DNA from: Collimonas silvisoli
GTDB taxonomy: Bacteria > Pseudomonadota > Gammaproteobacteria > Burkholderiales > Burkholderiaceae_D
DNA length: 64,000 nucleotides
Direction: 5' to 3'
Assembly (NCBI RefSeq): GCF_018305005.1
Contig: NZ_JAGQEG010000011.1
Span: forward strand, 1 to 64,000
The position numbers and the translations under genes are program-made. Positions 37,904-49,722 of this stretch are shown piece by piece (positions within the stretch are counted from its first letter, which is position 1; each line of letters begins with the position of its first letter). Under the pieces are notes generated by a model. It ran no database searches. It was not told the origin of the DNA and saw only the letters and a program-made list of their open reading frames with translations.

Positions 37904-37943
37904 GGCTTGTTGGTGTGTAATCAGTAATCTACGGTAGGAAAAG

Positions 37944-38840
37944 ATGGTCACGAAAAAATCGAAAGGGCTGGGTCGCGGCCTGGAAGCTTTACTGGGCGGA
38001 TCCACCGATATCGCCGAAGCCGTGCCGACCGTTGCCGGCGCGCCGTCGGTATTGGCGGTCACCGTCATGCAGGCCGGTAAATATCAGCCGCGTACCCGCA
38101 TGGACGAGGGCGCCCTGGCAGAACTGGCGTCGTCGATCAAGGAGCAGGGCTTGCTGCAGCCGATCCTGGTGCGGCCGATCGCCTTGCACAACGGCGCCCA
38201 GCACTATGAAATCATCGCCGGCGAGCGCCGCTTCCGGGCCGCCCAGCTGGCCGGCCTGATCGAGGTGCCGGTACTGGTCAAGGATGTCGACGACCAGACC
38301 ACCGCGGCGATGGCGCTGATCGAAAACATGCAGCGCGAAGACCTGAATCCGCTGGAAGAAGCGCAGGGTATCCATCGCCTGATCACCGATTTCAGTTTCA
38401 CCCACGAACAGGCAGCGGTCTCGGTCGGGCGCTCGCGTAGTGCGGTATCGAATCTGCTGCGTCTGCTGAATCTGGCCAAGCCGGTGCAGACCATGCTGAT
38501 GGCGGGCGATATCGATATGGGTCACGCGCGGGCGCTGCTGGCGGTGGATGCGGCGACCCAGATCACGCTGGCCAATCAGGTGGTGGCCAAACGCATGTCG
38601 GTGCGCGATACCGAGAAACTCGTGGTGCGCGCCACTACCGAGGCCGACGCCGCCAGCCGGCCTGCCAAGAACAAGGAAAAGTCACGCGACATCGCCCGGC
38701 TGGAAGAAGAATTGTCCGATTTGCTGGCGACTCAGGTAACCATCAAGACCGCCGCCAAAAATCGCGGTCAGCTGATCATCGATTTTTCCGATCTGGATAC
38801 GCTGGACGGTTTGATCGCACGTCTCAAGGGCGCAGAGTGA
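37944..38840 (+). CDS. parB: Chromosome-partitioning protein ParB/Spo0J
   Basis: 298 aa parS-binding CTP switch protein. The N-terminal KGLGRGLEALLGG is the ParA-stimulating region. The ParB domain holds GERRFRAAQLAGL (about residues 92-104, CTP-binding box) and ENMQREDLNPLEEA (about 128-141). A helix-turn-helix follows (FTHEQAAVSVGRSRSAVSNL). The C-terminal part dimerises. GGTAGGAAAAG precedes the ATG. Its cognate parS sites are at 33538 and 33598. Confidence 0.97.
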   Translation: MVTKKSKGLGRGLEALLGGSTDIAEAVPTVAGAPSVLAVTVMQAGKYQPRTRMDEGALAELASSIKEQGLLQPILVRPIALHNGAQHYEIIAGERRFRAAQLAGLIEVPVLVKDVDDQTTAAMALIENMQREDLNPLEEAQGIHRLITDFSFTHEQAAVSVGRSRSAVSNLLRLLNLAKPVQTMLMAGDIDMGHARALLAVDAATQITLANQVVAKRMSVRDTEKLVVRATTEADAASRPAKNKEKSRDIARLEEELSDLLATQVTIKTAAKNRGQLIIDFSDLDTLDGLIARLKGAE

Positions 38841-39182
38841 GTTACAAAGCAGGCGGCCGGCTGACGGCTTGAGGCGTTTTCAGGATTCACAAATTTGGTG
38901 CATCTGGATAAATCGCCTGCTTTGGCGGATCACGGATTGCTCCCAAAGATGCGTCAGGACGCGACAATTGGAGCTATCGTCATCTGTTGTATAAGCTTAT
39001 GATTCGGCAGCAAAAGTTTGACGAAAGCCGCGGCCAGCCTTTATAATCCTCGGGCTTCTAAATCAGCCGTAGACAGGCAACTGCGTGGCAACTGCGTGAT
39101 CGTTGCATGATAACTGCGCTGCATCATCACACTGCAACCGCGTTCTGTTAGGCGAGTAGTTTTCGCACATTATTGGGTCAGT
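38841..39182. other. Intergenic region parB-atpI
   Basis: 342 bp without a gene. It holds the ATP synthase promoter at 39018-39047 and, from that, a leader of about 130 bp with a short direct repeat (GGCAACTGCGTG) near 39077-39099. I see no strong terminator for parB. Confidence 0.6.
39018..39047 (+). promoter_or_regulatory. Sigma-70 promoter of the ATP synthase operon
   Basis: -35 TTGACG (39018-39023), 18-bp spacer, -10 TATAAT (39042-39047). The best promoter match in the window, 136 bp before atpI. Confidence 0.8.
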
Positions 39183-39527
39183 ATGCTGCGCATCGTGCTT
39201 ATGCAATTTGTTACTACGGCCGTGCTGGCATGTGTGGCAGGTTTACTGGCCGGCGTATCCGGATTTTGTTCCGCGCTTTTAGGTGGTGTGTGCTGCGCGG
39301 TTCCCAATGGACTGTTTGCTCTCCGTCTTTACATCAGCGCGCGCAAACCTGGTGGCGCCAATCCGATGTCTTTTTTCATCGGCGAGTTTGTCAAAATTGC
39401 TACAACGATTGCGCTGTTTGGCGCGGTCGTATGGTTGTACCACGATTTGAATTGGCCGGCATTTATCGTCAGCTTCATCGTGGTACTCAAAAGTTACATA
39501 ATCTTACTTTTTAGACATCGATCATGA
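39183..39527 (+). CDS. atpI: ATP synthase subunit I
   Basis: 114 aa membrane protein with four hydrophobic segments. It is the first gene of the atp operon, where AtpI assists assembly of the c-ring. It overlaps atpB by four bases (ATGA). The sequence is poorly conserved in general; the call rests on position, length and the motif [17 protein letters not shown]. Confidence 0.92.
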   Translation: MLRIVLMQFVTTAVLACVAGLLAGVSGFCSALLGGVCCAVPNGLFALRLYISARKPGGANPMSFFIGEFVKIATTIALFGAVVWLYHDLNWPAFIVSFIVVLKSYIILLFRHRS

Positions 39528-40348
39528 CTGTAGCTCCAAGCGAAGCACTAACCCCCTCAGAATATATCGTCCATCACCTTGGACATCTTTCAACTGGCCA
39601 CCAAAGCAAGATAGTCGATTTTTCGATTATCAATATCGACACGATTTTCTGGTCGGTGTTTGCCGGCGTAGTCGGCTGCCTGCTGATGTATCTCGCCGCG
39701 CGTAAAGCAACTGCGGGCGTCCCGGGCCGTTTCCAGGCTTTCGTCGAAATGGTAGTCGAGATGGTCGACGATCAGGCCAAGGGTATCGTTCACGGCGATC
39801 GCAGCTTCATCGCACCATTGGCGCTGACCGTATTCATCTGGGTTGCATTGATGAACTCGCTCGACTTCCTGCCGGTTGACATGTTCTCCAGCTTGTTCAA
39901 GCTGGTTGGTCTGGACGGCTTGATCTCGCATCACCGCGTAGTACCAACCGCTGACCTGAACGGCACCATGGGCATCGCTTTGGGCGTATTGGCGCTGATG
40001 CTGTACTACAGCTTCAAGATCAAGGGCGCTGGCGGTTTCCTGCACGAACTGGTCGCAGCGCCTTTCGGTATCTGGCTGGCTCCCGCCAACTTGCTGTTGA
40101 ACGTGATTGAATTTGCTGCAAAAACCGTGTCGCTGGCGATGCGGCTGTTCGGCAACATGTATGCCGGCGAGTTGTTGTTCCTGCTGATCGCGTTGCTCGG
40201 TTCGACCGCTACCGCGTTCGGTTTTGTCGGTCACGTCGTTGCCGGTTCGATCTGGGCGATTTTCCACATCCTGATCGTGTTGCTGCAAGCGTTTATTTTC
40301 ATGATGCTGACCTTGGTGTACATCGGTCAGGCGCATGAGGCTCATTAA
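39524..40348 (+). CDS. atpB: F0F1 ATP synthase subunit a
   Basis: 274 aa F0 proton-channel subunit with five to six membrane helices. The essential Arg is in the segment [20 protein letters not shown] near residues 204-223. The N-terminus [13 protein letters not shown] is typical of betaproteobacteria. Confidence 0.98.
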   Translation: MTVAPSEALTPSEYIVHHLGHLSTGHQSKIVDFSIINIDTIFWSVFAGVVGCLLMYLAARKATAGVPGRFQAFVEMVVEMVDDQAKGIVHGDRSFIAPLALTVFIWVALMNSLDFLPVDMFSSLFKLVGLDGLISHHRVVPTADLNGTMGIALGVLALMLYYSFKIKGAGGFLHELVAAPFGIWLAPANLLLNVIEFAAKTVSLAMRLFGNMYAGELLFLLIALLGSTATAFGFVGHVVAGSIWAIFHILIVLLQAFIFMMLTLVYIGQAHEAH

Positions 40349-40428
40349 AACGCGTCACTAAAAAGCCGTACTAGTCAGCGCTGGATTTGAATTTGTAGTT
40401 TTTGTTTTAGATCTGTTTTTTGTATTAA

Positions 40429-40707
<279 letters not shown>

Positions 40708-40774
40708 TTAAGTCGAGCGTAACCGAATCGGCTGAAATCATTTCAGCCCACGTTATTCTGAGAAGGAAATTACT

Positions 40775-41245
40775 GTGAACTTAAATGCAACATTGTTTGC
40801 GCAGTTCCTGGTCTTCTTTGTCCTCGCCGGCTTCACGATGAAATTCATCTGGCCGCCGCTGATAAAAGCGCTCGATGAGCGCGCCAAGAAGATCGCGGAC
40901 GGCCTGGCAGCCGCTGATCGCGGCAAGGCAGATCTGGCAGCCGCTGAGAAGCGTGCATCGGCAGAACTGGCAACCGCGCGCGACGAAGGTCAAAAGCGCA
41001 TTGGCGAAGCTGAAAAGCGCGGCCAGCATATCGTCGACGAAGCCAAGAAAACGGCCGCCGAAGAAGCTGCCCGCATCATCGCTAACGCCAAGGCTGAAGC
41101 GGAACAGCAAATGACCAAGGCACGCGAAGCTCTGCGCGGTGAAGTTGCGACCCTCGCGGTCAAAGGCGCCGAACAGATCCTCAAGCGCGAAGTCGATACT
41201 GCGGCACATGCCGATTTGCTGAACCAACTGAAAACAGAGCTGTAA
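40775..41245 (+). CDS. atpF: F0F1 ATP synthase subunit b
   Basis: 156 aa stator subunit. It has one N-terminal membrane helix ([20 protein letters not shown]) followed by a long charged Ala/Glu/Lys coiled coil. It starts with GTG (40775), AAGGAA lying seven bases before it. Confidence 0.97.
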   Translation: MNLNATLFAQFLVFFVLAGFTMKFIWPPLIKALDERAKKIADGLAAADRGKADLAAAEKRASAELATARDEGQKRIGEAEKRGQHIVDEAKKTAAEEAARIIANAKAEAEQQMTKAREALRGEVATLAVKGAEQILKREVDTAAHADLLNQLKTEL

Positions 41246-41247
41246 TC

Positions 41248-41787
41248 ATGGCTGAACTTGCAACGATTGCTCGTCCTTATGCAGAAGCACTGTTCCGTGT
41301 GGCCAAGTCGCAAGATCTGGCTGCGTGGGCGAATCTGGTGGCCGAGATGGGCCAGGTAGCGGCCAATTCCGATGTCAAGGCGCTGGCGCACAATCCTGCC
41401 GTCTCGCATCAGCAAATCGCGGATACATTTCTGGCGCTGTTGAAATCGCCGCAAGCAGCCAGCGCCGAAGTCAAGAACTTCGTCGCGACGCTGGTTGATA
41501 ACGGCCGTTTGATCGCATTGCCGGAAATCGCCGAGCAATTTCAAGTGCTGAAGAACGCACAAGAAGGCGCTGCCGATGCCTACATCACCAGTGCTTTTGA
41601 AATGACCGAAGCGCAAGTGAAGGATTTGATCGCCACGCTGGAAAAGAAATTCGGCCGCAAGCTGAACCCATCGGTAACTGTGGATAACTCGCTGATCGGC
41701 GGCGTACGCGTAGTAGTCGGCGATGAAGTGCTCGACACCTCGGTGCGCGCCAAGCTGCAAGAACTGCATGCTGCCCTGGCTGCGTGA
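41248..41787 (+). CDS. atpH: F0F1 ATP synthase subunit delta
   Basis: 179 aa F1 stalk subunit joining b to alpha. The family start is [15 protein letters not shown], and the C-terminal signature is [22 protein letters not shown]. It begins two bases after the atpF stop. Confidence 0.97.
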   Translation: MAELATIARPYAEALFRVAKSQDLAAWANLVAEMGQVAANSDVKALAHNPAVSHQQIADTFLALLKSPQAASAEVKNFVATLVDNGRLIALPEIAEQFQVLKNAQEGAADAYITSAFEMTEAQVKDLIATLEKKFGRKLNPSVTVDNSLIGGVRVVVGDEVLDTSVRAKLQELHAALAA

Positions 41788-41978
41788 TCATCGATTGGCT
41801 TTGACCTGAGCGAAGGAGATCTCAAAAAACCGTAGCGAGCGGTTCAAGGTCTGATCGACGAATTGCTTTAGTCATGGAGCTGTACGTGACTACAGCGAGC
41901 ATCGCAGAACAGAGATTGAAGCGCGCAGTAGGTTATTTGAGATATCCGTGAGCAACGAGAAAAATTTTAGGAGTTAAT

Positions 41979-43520
41979 ATGCAACTCAACGCGTCTGAAA
42001 TCAGCGAACTGATCAAGAGCCGGATTCAAGGCCTTGGCGATACCGCTGAAATTCGCAATCAAGGCACGGTTATTTCCGTGTCCGACGGTATCTGCCGTAT
42101 CCATGGTCTGTCTGACGTGATGCAAGGTGAGATGCTGGAATTCCCAGGCAACACATTCGGCCTCGCGCTGAATCTCGAGCGCGACTCTGTCGGCGCCGTT
42201 ATTCTGGGTGACTTCGAACACATTTCCGAAGGCGCTACAGTTAAATGTACCGGCCGTATCCTGGAAGTGCCTATCGGTCCTGAACTGCGCGGTCGCGTAG
42301 TGAACGCGCTGGGCCAGCCTATCGACGGCAAGGGGCCGGTCGACGCCAAACTGACAGCGCCGATTGAAAAAATCGCGCCAGGCGTGATTGCCCGTCAATC
42401 GGTTTCGCAACCTCTGCAAACCGGCATCAAGTCGATCGACTCGATGGTGCCGATCGGCCGTGGCCAGCGCGAACTGATCATTGGCGATCGTCAAACCGGT
42501 AAGACTGCCGTGGCGATTGATGCGATCATCAATCAAAAGGGCCAGGACGTGACATGTATCTATGTCGCCATCGGTCAAAAAGCGTCGTCGATCAAGAACA
42601 TCGTGCGCTCGCTGGAAGCACACGGCGCGATGGAATACACGATTGTGGTTGCAGCGTCGGCTTCCGAGTCGGCTGCTATGCAATACGTGTCGGCCTACTC
42701 CGGCTGTGCAATGGGCGAATACTTCCGCGACCGCGGTCAAGATGCATTGATCGTGTATGACGATCTGTCCAAGCAAGCTGTTGCGTACCGTCAGGTATCG
42801 CTGCTGTTGCGCCGTCCACCGGGCCGTGAAGCTTACCCTGGCGACGTGTTCTACCTGCACAGCCGTTTGCTGGAACGCGCAGCACGCGTCAACCCGGACT
42901 ACGTCGAAGCTTTCACCAAGGGTGAAGTCAAGGGCAAGACTGGTTCGCTGACCGCATTGCCGATCATCGAAACCCAGGCCGGCGACGTTTCCGCTTTCGT
43001 TCCAACCAACGTGATTTCGATTACCGACGGTCAGATCTTCCTGGAAACATCGTTGTTCAACGCCGGTATCCGTCCTGCGATCAACGCCGGTATTTCGGTG
43101 TCGCGCGTTGGCGGCGCTGCCCAGACCAAGGTTATCAAGAACCTGTCCGGCGGTATCCGTACCGACTTGGCGCAGTATCGCGAACTGGCTGCGTTTGCGC
43201 AGTTTGCTTCCGACCTCGACGAAGCGACCCGCAAGCAGCTGGATCGTGGCGCCCGTGTTACCGAGCTGTTGAAGCAAGCGCAATACTCGCCGTTGTCGAT
43301 CTCGCTGATGGCGGTGTCTTTGTTCGCGGTCAACAAGGGTTTCGTGGACAGCATCGACGTCAAGCAAGTGCTGCCGTTCGAAAGCGGTTTGCATGACTTC
43401 ATGAAGACCAGCCACGCGCCTTTGCTGCAAAAGATCGAAGAAACCAAGCAACTCGACAAAGATGGTGAAGCTGCGTTGTCTGCCGCCGTTGCTGATTTCA
43501 AAAAATCGTTCGTGGCTTAA
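41979..43520 (+). CDS. atpA: F0F1 ATP synthase subunit alpha
   Basis: 513 aa non-catalytic nucleotide-binding subunit. Walker [10 protein letters not shown] is near residues 169-177. The ATP synthase signature is [17 protein letters not shown] near 365-381. AGGAG precedes the ATG. A 191-bp gap after atpH holds no evident gene and may carry an internal control signal. Confidence 0.98.
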   Translation: MQLNASEISELIKSRIQGLGDTAEIRNQGTVISVSDGICRIHGLSDVMQGEMLEFPGNTFGLALNLERDSVGAVILGDFEHISEGATVKCTGRILEVPIGPELRGRVVNALGQPIDGKGPVDAKLTAPIEKIAPGVIARQSVSQPLQTGIKSIDSMVPIGRGQRELIIGDRQTGKTAVAIDAIINQKGQDVTCIYVAIGQKASSIKNIVRSLEAHGAMEYTIVVAASASESAAMQYVSAYSGCAMGEYFRDRGQDALIVYDDLSKQAVAYRQVSLLLRRPPGREAYPGDVFYLHSRLLERAARVNPDYVEAFTKGEVKGKTGSLTALPIIETQAGDVSAFVPTNVISITDGQIFLETSLFNAGIRPAINAGISVSRVGGAAQTKVIKNLSGGIRTDLAQYRELAAFAQFASDLDEATRKQLDRGARVTELLKQAQYSPLSISLMAVSLFAVNKGFVDSIDVKQVLPFESGLHDFMKTSHAPLLQKIEETKQLDKDGEAALSAAVADFKKSFVA

Positions 43521-43537
43521 TTTAACTGGAGCACGGA

Positions 43538-44410
43538 ATGGCTACAGGTAAAGAGATACGCGGCAAGATCAAGAGCGTAGAAAATACGAAGAAGATCACC
43601 AAGGCGATGGAAATGGTCGCTGCATCCAAAATGCGCAAGGCGCAGGACCGGATGTATGCGGCACGTCCCTACAGTGACAAGATTCGTAATATCGCTTCCA
43701 ACTTGTCGCAGGCCAATCCAGAGTACACGCACCCGTTCATGGTGAAGCAGAACAACTCCAAGAACGTTGGTTTCATCGTTGTCACGACCGACAAAGGTCT
43801 GTGCGGCGGCATGAACACCAACTCCTTGCGTTTGCTGACCGCGAAACTGCGTGAGCTGGAAGGACAGGGCAACAAGGTTCAGGCAGTAGCGATCGGTAAC
43901 AAGGGTCTGGGCTTTCTGCACCGGATCGGCGCCAAGGTCGTTGCGCACGCCGTGCAACTGGGCGATACGCCGCATCTGGACAAGCTGATCGGGCCAGTCA
44001 AGGTGCTGCTCGACGCTTACCAGGAAGGTAGCCTGGACGCGGTTTATCTGGTGTACACCAAGTTCATCAACACGATGAAGCAGGAGCCGATGCTGGTGCA
44101 ACTGCTGCCGCTGTCGAGCGATCGTCTTGAGGCTGATAAAACAGGCGCCCATGACTGGGACTACATTTATGAGCCGGATGTGCAAAGCGTCATCGATGAA
44201 TTGCTGGTGCGTTACGTGGAAGCGCTGATTTATCAGGCTGTCGCTGAAAACATGGCGTCCGAGCAATCGGCGCGGATGGTGGCGATGAAGTCGGCTAGCG
44301 ACAACGCGGGTAACGTGATTGGCGAATTGAAACTGGTCTACAACAAGACGCGTCAAGCTGCGATCACCAAGGAATTGTCCGAGATCGTCGCCGGCGCTGC
44401 TGCGGTGTAA
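43538..44410 (+). CDS. atpG: F0F1 ATP synthase subunit gamma
   Basis: 290 aa central rotor shaft. The N-terminal helix is [20 protein letters not shown], and the C-terminal signature is [14 protein letters not shown]. It lies 17 bp after atpA. Confidence 0.98.
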   Translation: MATGKEIRGKIKSVENTKKITKAMEMVAASKMRKAQDRMYAARPYSDKIRNIASNLSQANPEYTHPFMVKQNNSKNVGFIVVTTDKGLCGGMNTNSLRLLTAKLRELEGQGNKVQAVAIGNKGLGFLHRIGAKVVAHAVQLGDTPHLDKLIGPVKVLLDAYQEGSLDAVYLVYTKFINTMKQEPMLVQLLPLSSDRLEADKTGAHDWDYIYEPDVQSVIDELLVRYVEALIYQAVAENMASEQSARMVAMKSASDNAGNVIGELKLVYNKTRQAAITKELSEIVAGAAAV

Positions 44411-44426
44411 CGCAAACTGCGTTTAA

Positions 44427-45860
<1,434 letters not shown>

Positions 45861-45953
45861 TCGGCAAGCGCAGGGGCTGCTGTAGTTGATGTTGCAGCTG
45901 AGCGGCTCCGCTGCTTCTCCGTTAGCGACTTCATGGACAACAAAGGGTTTAAG

Positions 45954-46379
45954 ATGGCAAACACTATTCACGTAGACGTTGTTTCCGCGGAAGAGCTGAT
46001 CTTCTCCGGCGAAGCCGAATTCGTCGCGTTGCCGGGTGAATCGGGCGAGCTGGGGATTTATCCTCGTCATACCCCGCTGATCACGCGCATCAAGCCGGGT
46101 GCTGTACGGATCAAGGTGGCAGGCCAGGCACAGGACGAGTTTGTGTTCGTTGCCGGTGGTCTGCTGGAAGTGCAGCCGAATAACGTTACCGTTCTGGCCG
46201 ATACCGCAATCCGCGGCGCCGATCTGGACGAAGCGAAGGCAAGCGAAGCCAAGCGTCGCGCCGAAGAAGCGTTGAGCAATAAAGAATCCCTGATCGATTA
46301 TGCAAAAGCACAGTCCGAATTGTCGGCAGCTATTGCACAACTGGCAGCGATTCAGAAATTGCGTCAAAAAGGTCGCTGA
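45954..46379 (+). CDS. atpC: F0F1 ATP synthase subunit epsilon
   Basis: 141 aa. The start [20 protein letters not shown] at 45954 has AAGGG upstream; an ATG at 45933 adds seven residues not seen in the family. It has an N-terminal beta sandwich ([19 protein letters not shown]) and a C-terminal helical hairpin. It is the last gene of the atp operon. Confidence 0.97.
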   Translation: MANTIHVDVVSAEELIFSGEAEFVALPGESGELGIYPRHTPLITRIKPGAVRIKVAGQAQDEFVFVAGGLLEVQPNNVTVLADTAIRGADLDEAKASEAKRRAEEALSNKESLIDYAKAQSELSAAIAQLAAIQKLRQKGR

Positions 46380-46414
46380 TTTGGTAATGCGCCGCTAGTT
46401 CGGATAGCAACAAG

Positions 46415-46440
46415 AAAAAGCAGCTTCGGCTGCTTTTTTG
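46415..46440 (+). terminator. Rho-independent terminator of the ATP synthase operon
   Basis: AAAAGCAGC-TTCG-GCTGCTTTT, a stable UUCG tetraloop hairpin followed by T residues, 36 bp after atpC. Confidence 0.95.
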
Positions 46441-46582
46441 TTGTCCAGGCCATTTGTCTTTATCGTTTGTTGCCGCATTGTTGTCGATTTTTCAATGACG
46501 TAGCCGCTATTCTTCCACTAAGATGGTTTGGTCCCCCGCGCACAAACTGGGTATCCCTATCGCTGCACCAAGGAGGAAGCAA

Positions 46583-47353
46583 ATGAAAATCCGGCTACTG
46601 CATTTTCTGGCCATCGGTCTGCTGGCAATCGGCCTGTGCGCCTGTGAAAAACCTGGCGACACGCCGCCCACTCCGAAAATCTACCGGGTCGGCATGAATG
46701 CCGCGTTTGCGCCGTTCGGCTCGATCGACACCAATGGCAAGATCGTTGGTTTTGACGCTGATATCATGCTAGCGGTGGCGGACCAGGCGGGTATCAAGAT
46801 TGTCTGGGTGAATACGCCGTGGGAAGGGATTTTTTCCACCCTGGCCAACGCCGGCATCGACATCATCGCTTCCGGTGTCACGATTACCGAGGAGCGCAAG
46901 CAAAGCATGATCTTCTCCGACCCGTATTTCGAGGCCAAGCAGGTGATTCTGGTGGCGCCCGGTAAAAACATCAACAGCCCGGAAGACCTGAAACAGGCGA
47001 ACCGGGTCGGCGTCACCGCCGGCACCAGCGCTGACACCATCATGCAGAAAATGCTGGGTAAAAACAGCACTGCCCTGGTGCGCTTCGAAAGCCTGCCGTT
47101 GCTGCTCAACGAGGTGGATAACGGCGGTGTGGACGCCGCGGTGGGCGACAATGGCGCGGTGGCGAACCACCTGAAATTCAACAAGGACAAAGGCTTCAAA
47201 CTGATCGAAAGCGATAAGTTTGAAAAAGAATATTACGGTATCGCTGTGCGGCCGGCCGACACCGCCTTGCTGGCCAAGATCAATAGCGCGCTGAAAGCCT
47301 TGCGCGCCAACGGCCGCTACGACACGATTTACGCCAGCTACTTTGCCAAGTAG
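46583..47353 (+). CDS. Amino-acid-type solute-binding lipoprotein
   Basis: 256 aa from ATG 46583, AGGAGG eight bases upstream. A lipoprotein signal ends at LCAC (Cys about 20). The mature part is a family 3 solute-binding protein (YRVGMNAAFAPFGSIDTNG; IIASGVTITEERKQSMIFSD). No permease or ATPase gene adjoins it, so it either serves a transporter encoded elsewhere or acts as a receptor. The ligand is probably a polar amino acid or relative. Confidence 0.88.
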   Translation: MKIRLLHFLAIGLLAIGLCACEKPGDTPPTPKIYRVGMNAAFAPFGSIDTNGKIVGFDADIMLAVADQAGIKIVWVNTPWEGIFSTLANAGIDIIASGVTITEERKQSMIFSDPYFEAKQVILVAPGKNINSPEDLKQANRVGVTAGTSADTIMQKMLGKNSTALVRFESLPLLLNEVDNGGVDAAVGDNGAVANHLKFNKDKGFKLIESDKFEKEYYGIAVRPADTALLAKINSALKALRANGRYDTIYASYFAK

Positions 47354-47493
47354 CCGGCGCTTTGGGCGGCAGGGGCAGGGCGGTGAGCAGCCCGCCTCGA
47401 GCCTGCTGGCAGGAAATCAGGTTCTCGCGGTAAGATCATGCAAAGCTTCCCGAGCAGGATTCCCCTTACGCCGACAGGTCGATCGCCCAACTC

Positions 47494-47946
47494 ATGCCAA
47501 ACACATTCGCCCCCGCATCTGCCCCCATTCATAATGCTGCCAACCCGATCATCGCCATCGTTGGCCTGTCCTCCACACCGGAGCGGCCGAGCTACGGCGT
47601 AGCCCGCTACATGCAGGAACGCGGTTATCGGATCATCCCGGTCAACCCCACGCATGTAGGCGCTCACATCCTCGGAGAGCCTTGCTACGCCAATCTGTAC
47701 GATGCCGCCAAAGCGCTGGCTGCGGACAATCAGAAAATTGATATAGTCGATTGTTTTCGCAAGGCAGAGGACATTCCGCCTGTCGTCGGCGAGGCGATCA
47801 TGATCGACGCCCGTTGCATCTGGATGCAGCTCGGCATCGTCAATGAGCCGGCTGCCGCTAAGGCGCGCGCCAACGGCATACAGGTAGAGATGGACAGCTG
47901 CATCAAGATCGAGCATGCGCTGGGAAATCTGCACGGCATTCTGTGA
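47494..47946 (+). CDS. CoA-binding domain protein (YccU-like)
   Basis: 150 aa cytoplasmic Rossmann-like CoA-binding domain. The nucleotide loop is AIVGLSSTPERPSYGVARYM near residues 24-43, followed by YRIIPVNPTHVG. The family His/Cys site is VDCFRKAEDIPP, and a central stretch reads WMQLGIVNE. The exact role of the family is not established. The following PPK2 gene is 59 bp away on the same strand. Confidence 0.88.
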   Translation: MPNTFAPASAPIHNAANPIIAIVGLSSTPERPSYGVARYMQERGYRIIPVNPTHVGAHILGEPCYANLYDAAKALAADNQKIDIVDCFRKAEDIPPVVGEAIMIDARCIWMQLGIVNEPAAAKARANGIQVEMDSCIKIEHALGNLHGIL

Positions 47947-48005
47947 GCAACCACAAACAATAAGCACAACACCACTCACGCGAAATCAGCTTATCGGGGA
48001 GAGCG

Positions 48006-48812
48006 ATGAAAGCATGCAAGCAGTTCCGTGCCGGCAAGCAGACCAGGATCAAGGACGCCGATGCCGCGCAGAAGCCGCTTTCCAGCGGCGACAAAATCAA
48101 GGATAAGGAATTGGTGCTTGCTCTGGCGACGCAAATTGCGGCGCAACAGGAGATGCTGTACGCCGGCCGGACTCACAAAGTATTGGTGGTGTTGCAGGGC
48201 ATCGACACCAGCGGCAAGGACGGCACGGTAAAAGATGTGTTTAACGTCATCAATCCGCAAGGTGTCCGGATAGCCAATTTCAAAGCCCCCACCGACATCG
48301 AGCGGGCCCACGATTATTTATGGCGGGTGCATCCACTGGTGCCGCAGCAGGGCGAGATCACGGTGTTCAACCGCAGCCACTACGAAGACGTATTGATAAC
48401 CCGGGTCCACGACTGGATCGATGAGGCCGAATGCGAGCGCCGCTACGCCCAGATTCGGGATTTCGAAAGAATGCTGGCGGAAACCGGCACCGTCATCATC
48501 AAGTGCCTGTTGCATATTTCGAAAGACGAGCAGCGCGAACGCTTGCAGGAGCGCGTCGACGATCCGGGCAAGCACTGGAAATTCGATATGCAGGATCTGG
48601 AGGAGCGCAAAAGCTGGGATAAATATCAGGAATTGTTTGGCAAGGCGATCCAGGCAACCGATGCCGACCATGCGCCCTGGTATGTCATCCCGGCCAATTC
48701 CAAGACGCATCGCAACCTGGCGGTTGCCAGCATTCTGCTGGAAACCCTCCTCGATCTGAAACTGAAACCGCCGCCCGCCAAGCCGGAGTTAAAAGGCTTG
48801 AAGATCGCGTGA
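48006..48812 (+). CDS. ppk2: Polyphosphate kinase 2 family protein
   Basis: 268 aa. It uses polyphosphate to phosphorylate nucleotides. Walker A appears as QGIDTSGKDGT near residues 66-76. The substrate and lid region is FKAPTDIERAHDYLWRVHPL, then VFNRSHYEDVLITRVH, and later WDKYQELFGKAI and APWYVIPANSK. Length and motifs resemble the class III-type single-domain enzymes that can use AMP and ADP; the class is inferred, not proved. GGGGAG precedes the ATG. Confidence 0.9.
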   Translation: MKACKQFRAGKQTRIKDADAAQKPLSSGDKIKDKELVLALATQIAAQQEMLYAGRTHKVLVVLQGIDTSGKDGTVKDVFNVINPQGVRIANFKAPTDIERAHDYLWRVHPLVPQQGEITVFNRSHYEDVLITRVHDWIDEAECERRYAQIRDFERMLAETGTVIIKCLLHISKDEQRERLQERVDDPGKHWKFDMQDLEERKSWDKYQELFGKAIQATDADHAPWYVIPANSKTHRNLAVASILLETLLDLKLKPPPAKPELKGLKIA

Positions 48813-48907
48813 ATTGAAGGACGGTAACCACTATAATTGCTTGCTGTTAGGCAAAAAATATAAAACCGTCCGATGCATGACGATCGCAATAATCAAGGAG
48901 ACATGAA

Positions 48908-49720
48908 GTGCGCCGCTGGTTGCCGGAACTGATTGCATTACCGCTCTTGCCATGGCTGATCGTACAAGGCCGTCGCACGCGCCGTATCACGCCACGCCTG
49001 CCCGGAGCAATGGGGCCGACTATCGGCCAGGCCCAGATTGCCAGCGCCAAAGAGCCGCCGCAACGGCCGCTGGCGTTGCTGACTATCGGCGAATCGCCGG
49101 TTGCCGGGGTCGGCGTCGCCACCCATTACGAGGCGATCACCGGCCAGTTTGCCGCCGCGCTGGCGATGCGCCTGCAGCGGACAGTGACCTGGCAGGCGGT
49201 TGGGGAAAACGGCGCCACCCTGAGCGTGGCGGTGAAGACCATGTTGCCGCAGGTGGCGTCGCAAAAGGTGGACATCGTGCTGATCGCTTTCGGCGTCAAC
49301 GACACCACCGCGTTCCGCTCCTGCCGCCGCTATCGGGCCGAGCTGCTGCAATTGATGCGTGACTTGCAGGCGCACCTGACGCCGCGCCTGATCGTGATTT
49401 CGGGGATTCCGCCGATCCACGCCTTCCCGGCCCTGCCGGAACCGCTGCGCTACGTGCTCGGCATGAAAGCCAAGGCGCTGGACGAAACGGTGGAGGAGTT
49501 GATTGCCAATCTGCCGCCGGATCTGAACCACATGCGGGTGACGCGGGTGCCGATTTTGCTCGACATCAACGACCACACCCTGATGGCGTCCGACGGTTTT
49601 CATCCGTCGGCCAGTGGCGTTTCCCTGTGGGCGCGCCAGCTGGCTACCGCCGTTGCTGCGCATCTGAAATCGATCAAGAAAAGCAAGCTGGCGCAGCAGT
49701 CGGCCAGCAAGCAGGGCTAA
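48908..49720 (+). CDS. SGNH/GDSL-type hydrolase
   Basis: 270 aa with GTG start (AAGGAG eight bases before; the nearby ATG at 48903 opens a short dead frame). Block I reads TIGESPVAGVG, with GES instead of GDS. Block III is FGVNDTTAF and block V is DGFHPSASG, giving a complete Ser-Asp-His set. The N-terminus (RRWLPELIALPLLPWLIVQG) is hydrophobic and may anchor it to the membrane. An esterase or lipase of unknown substrate. Confidence 0.87.
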   Translation: MRRWLPELIALPLLPWLIVQGRRTRRITPRLPGAMGPTIGQAQIASAKEPPQRPLALLTIGESPVAGVGVATHYEAITGQFAAALAMRLQRTVTWQAVGENGATLSVAVKTMLPQVASQKVDIVLIAFGVNDTTAFRSCRRYRAELLQLMRDLQAHLTPRLIVISGIPPIHAFPALPEPLRYVLGMKAKALDETVEELIANLPPDLNHMRVTRVPILLDINDHTLMASDGFHPSASGVSLWARQLATAVAAHLKSIKKSKLAQQSASKQG

Positions 49721-49722
49721 TT

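Noticed and set aside
41967-43451. Long open frame antisense to atpA (494 codons)
   Set aside because: Same reason: shadow of the alpha-subunit codon pattern.
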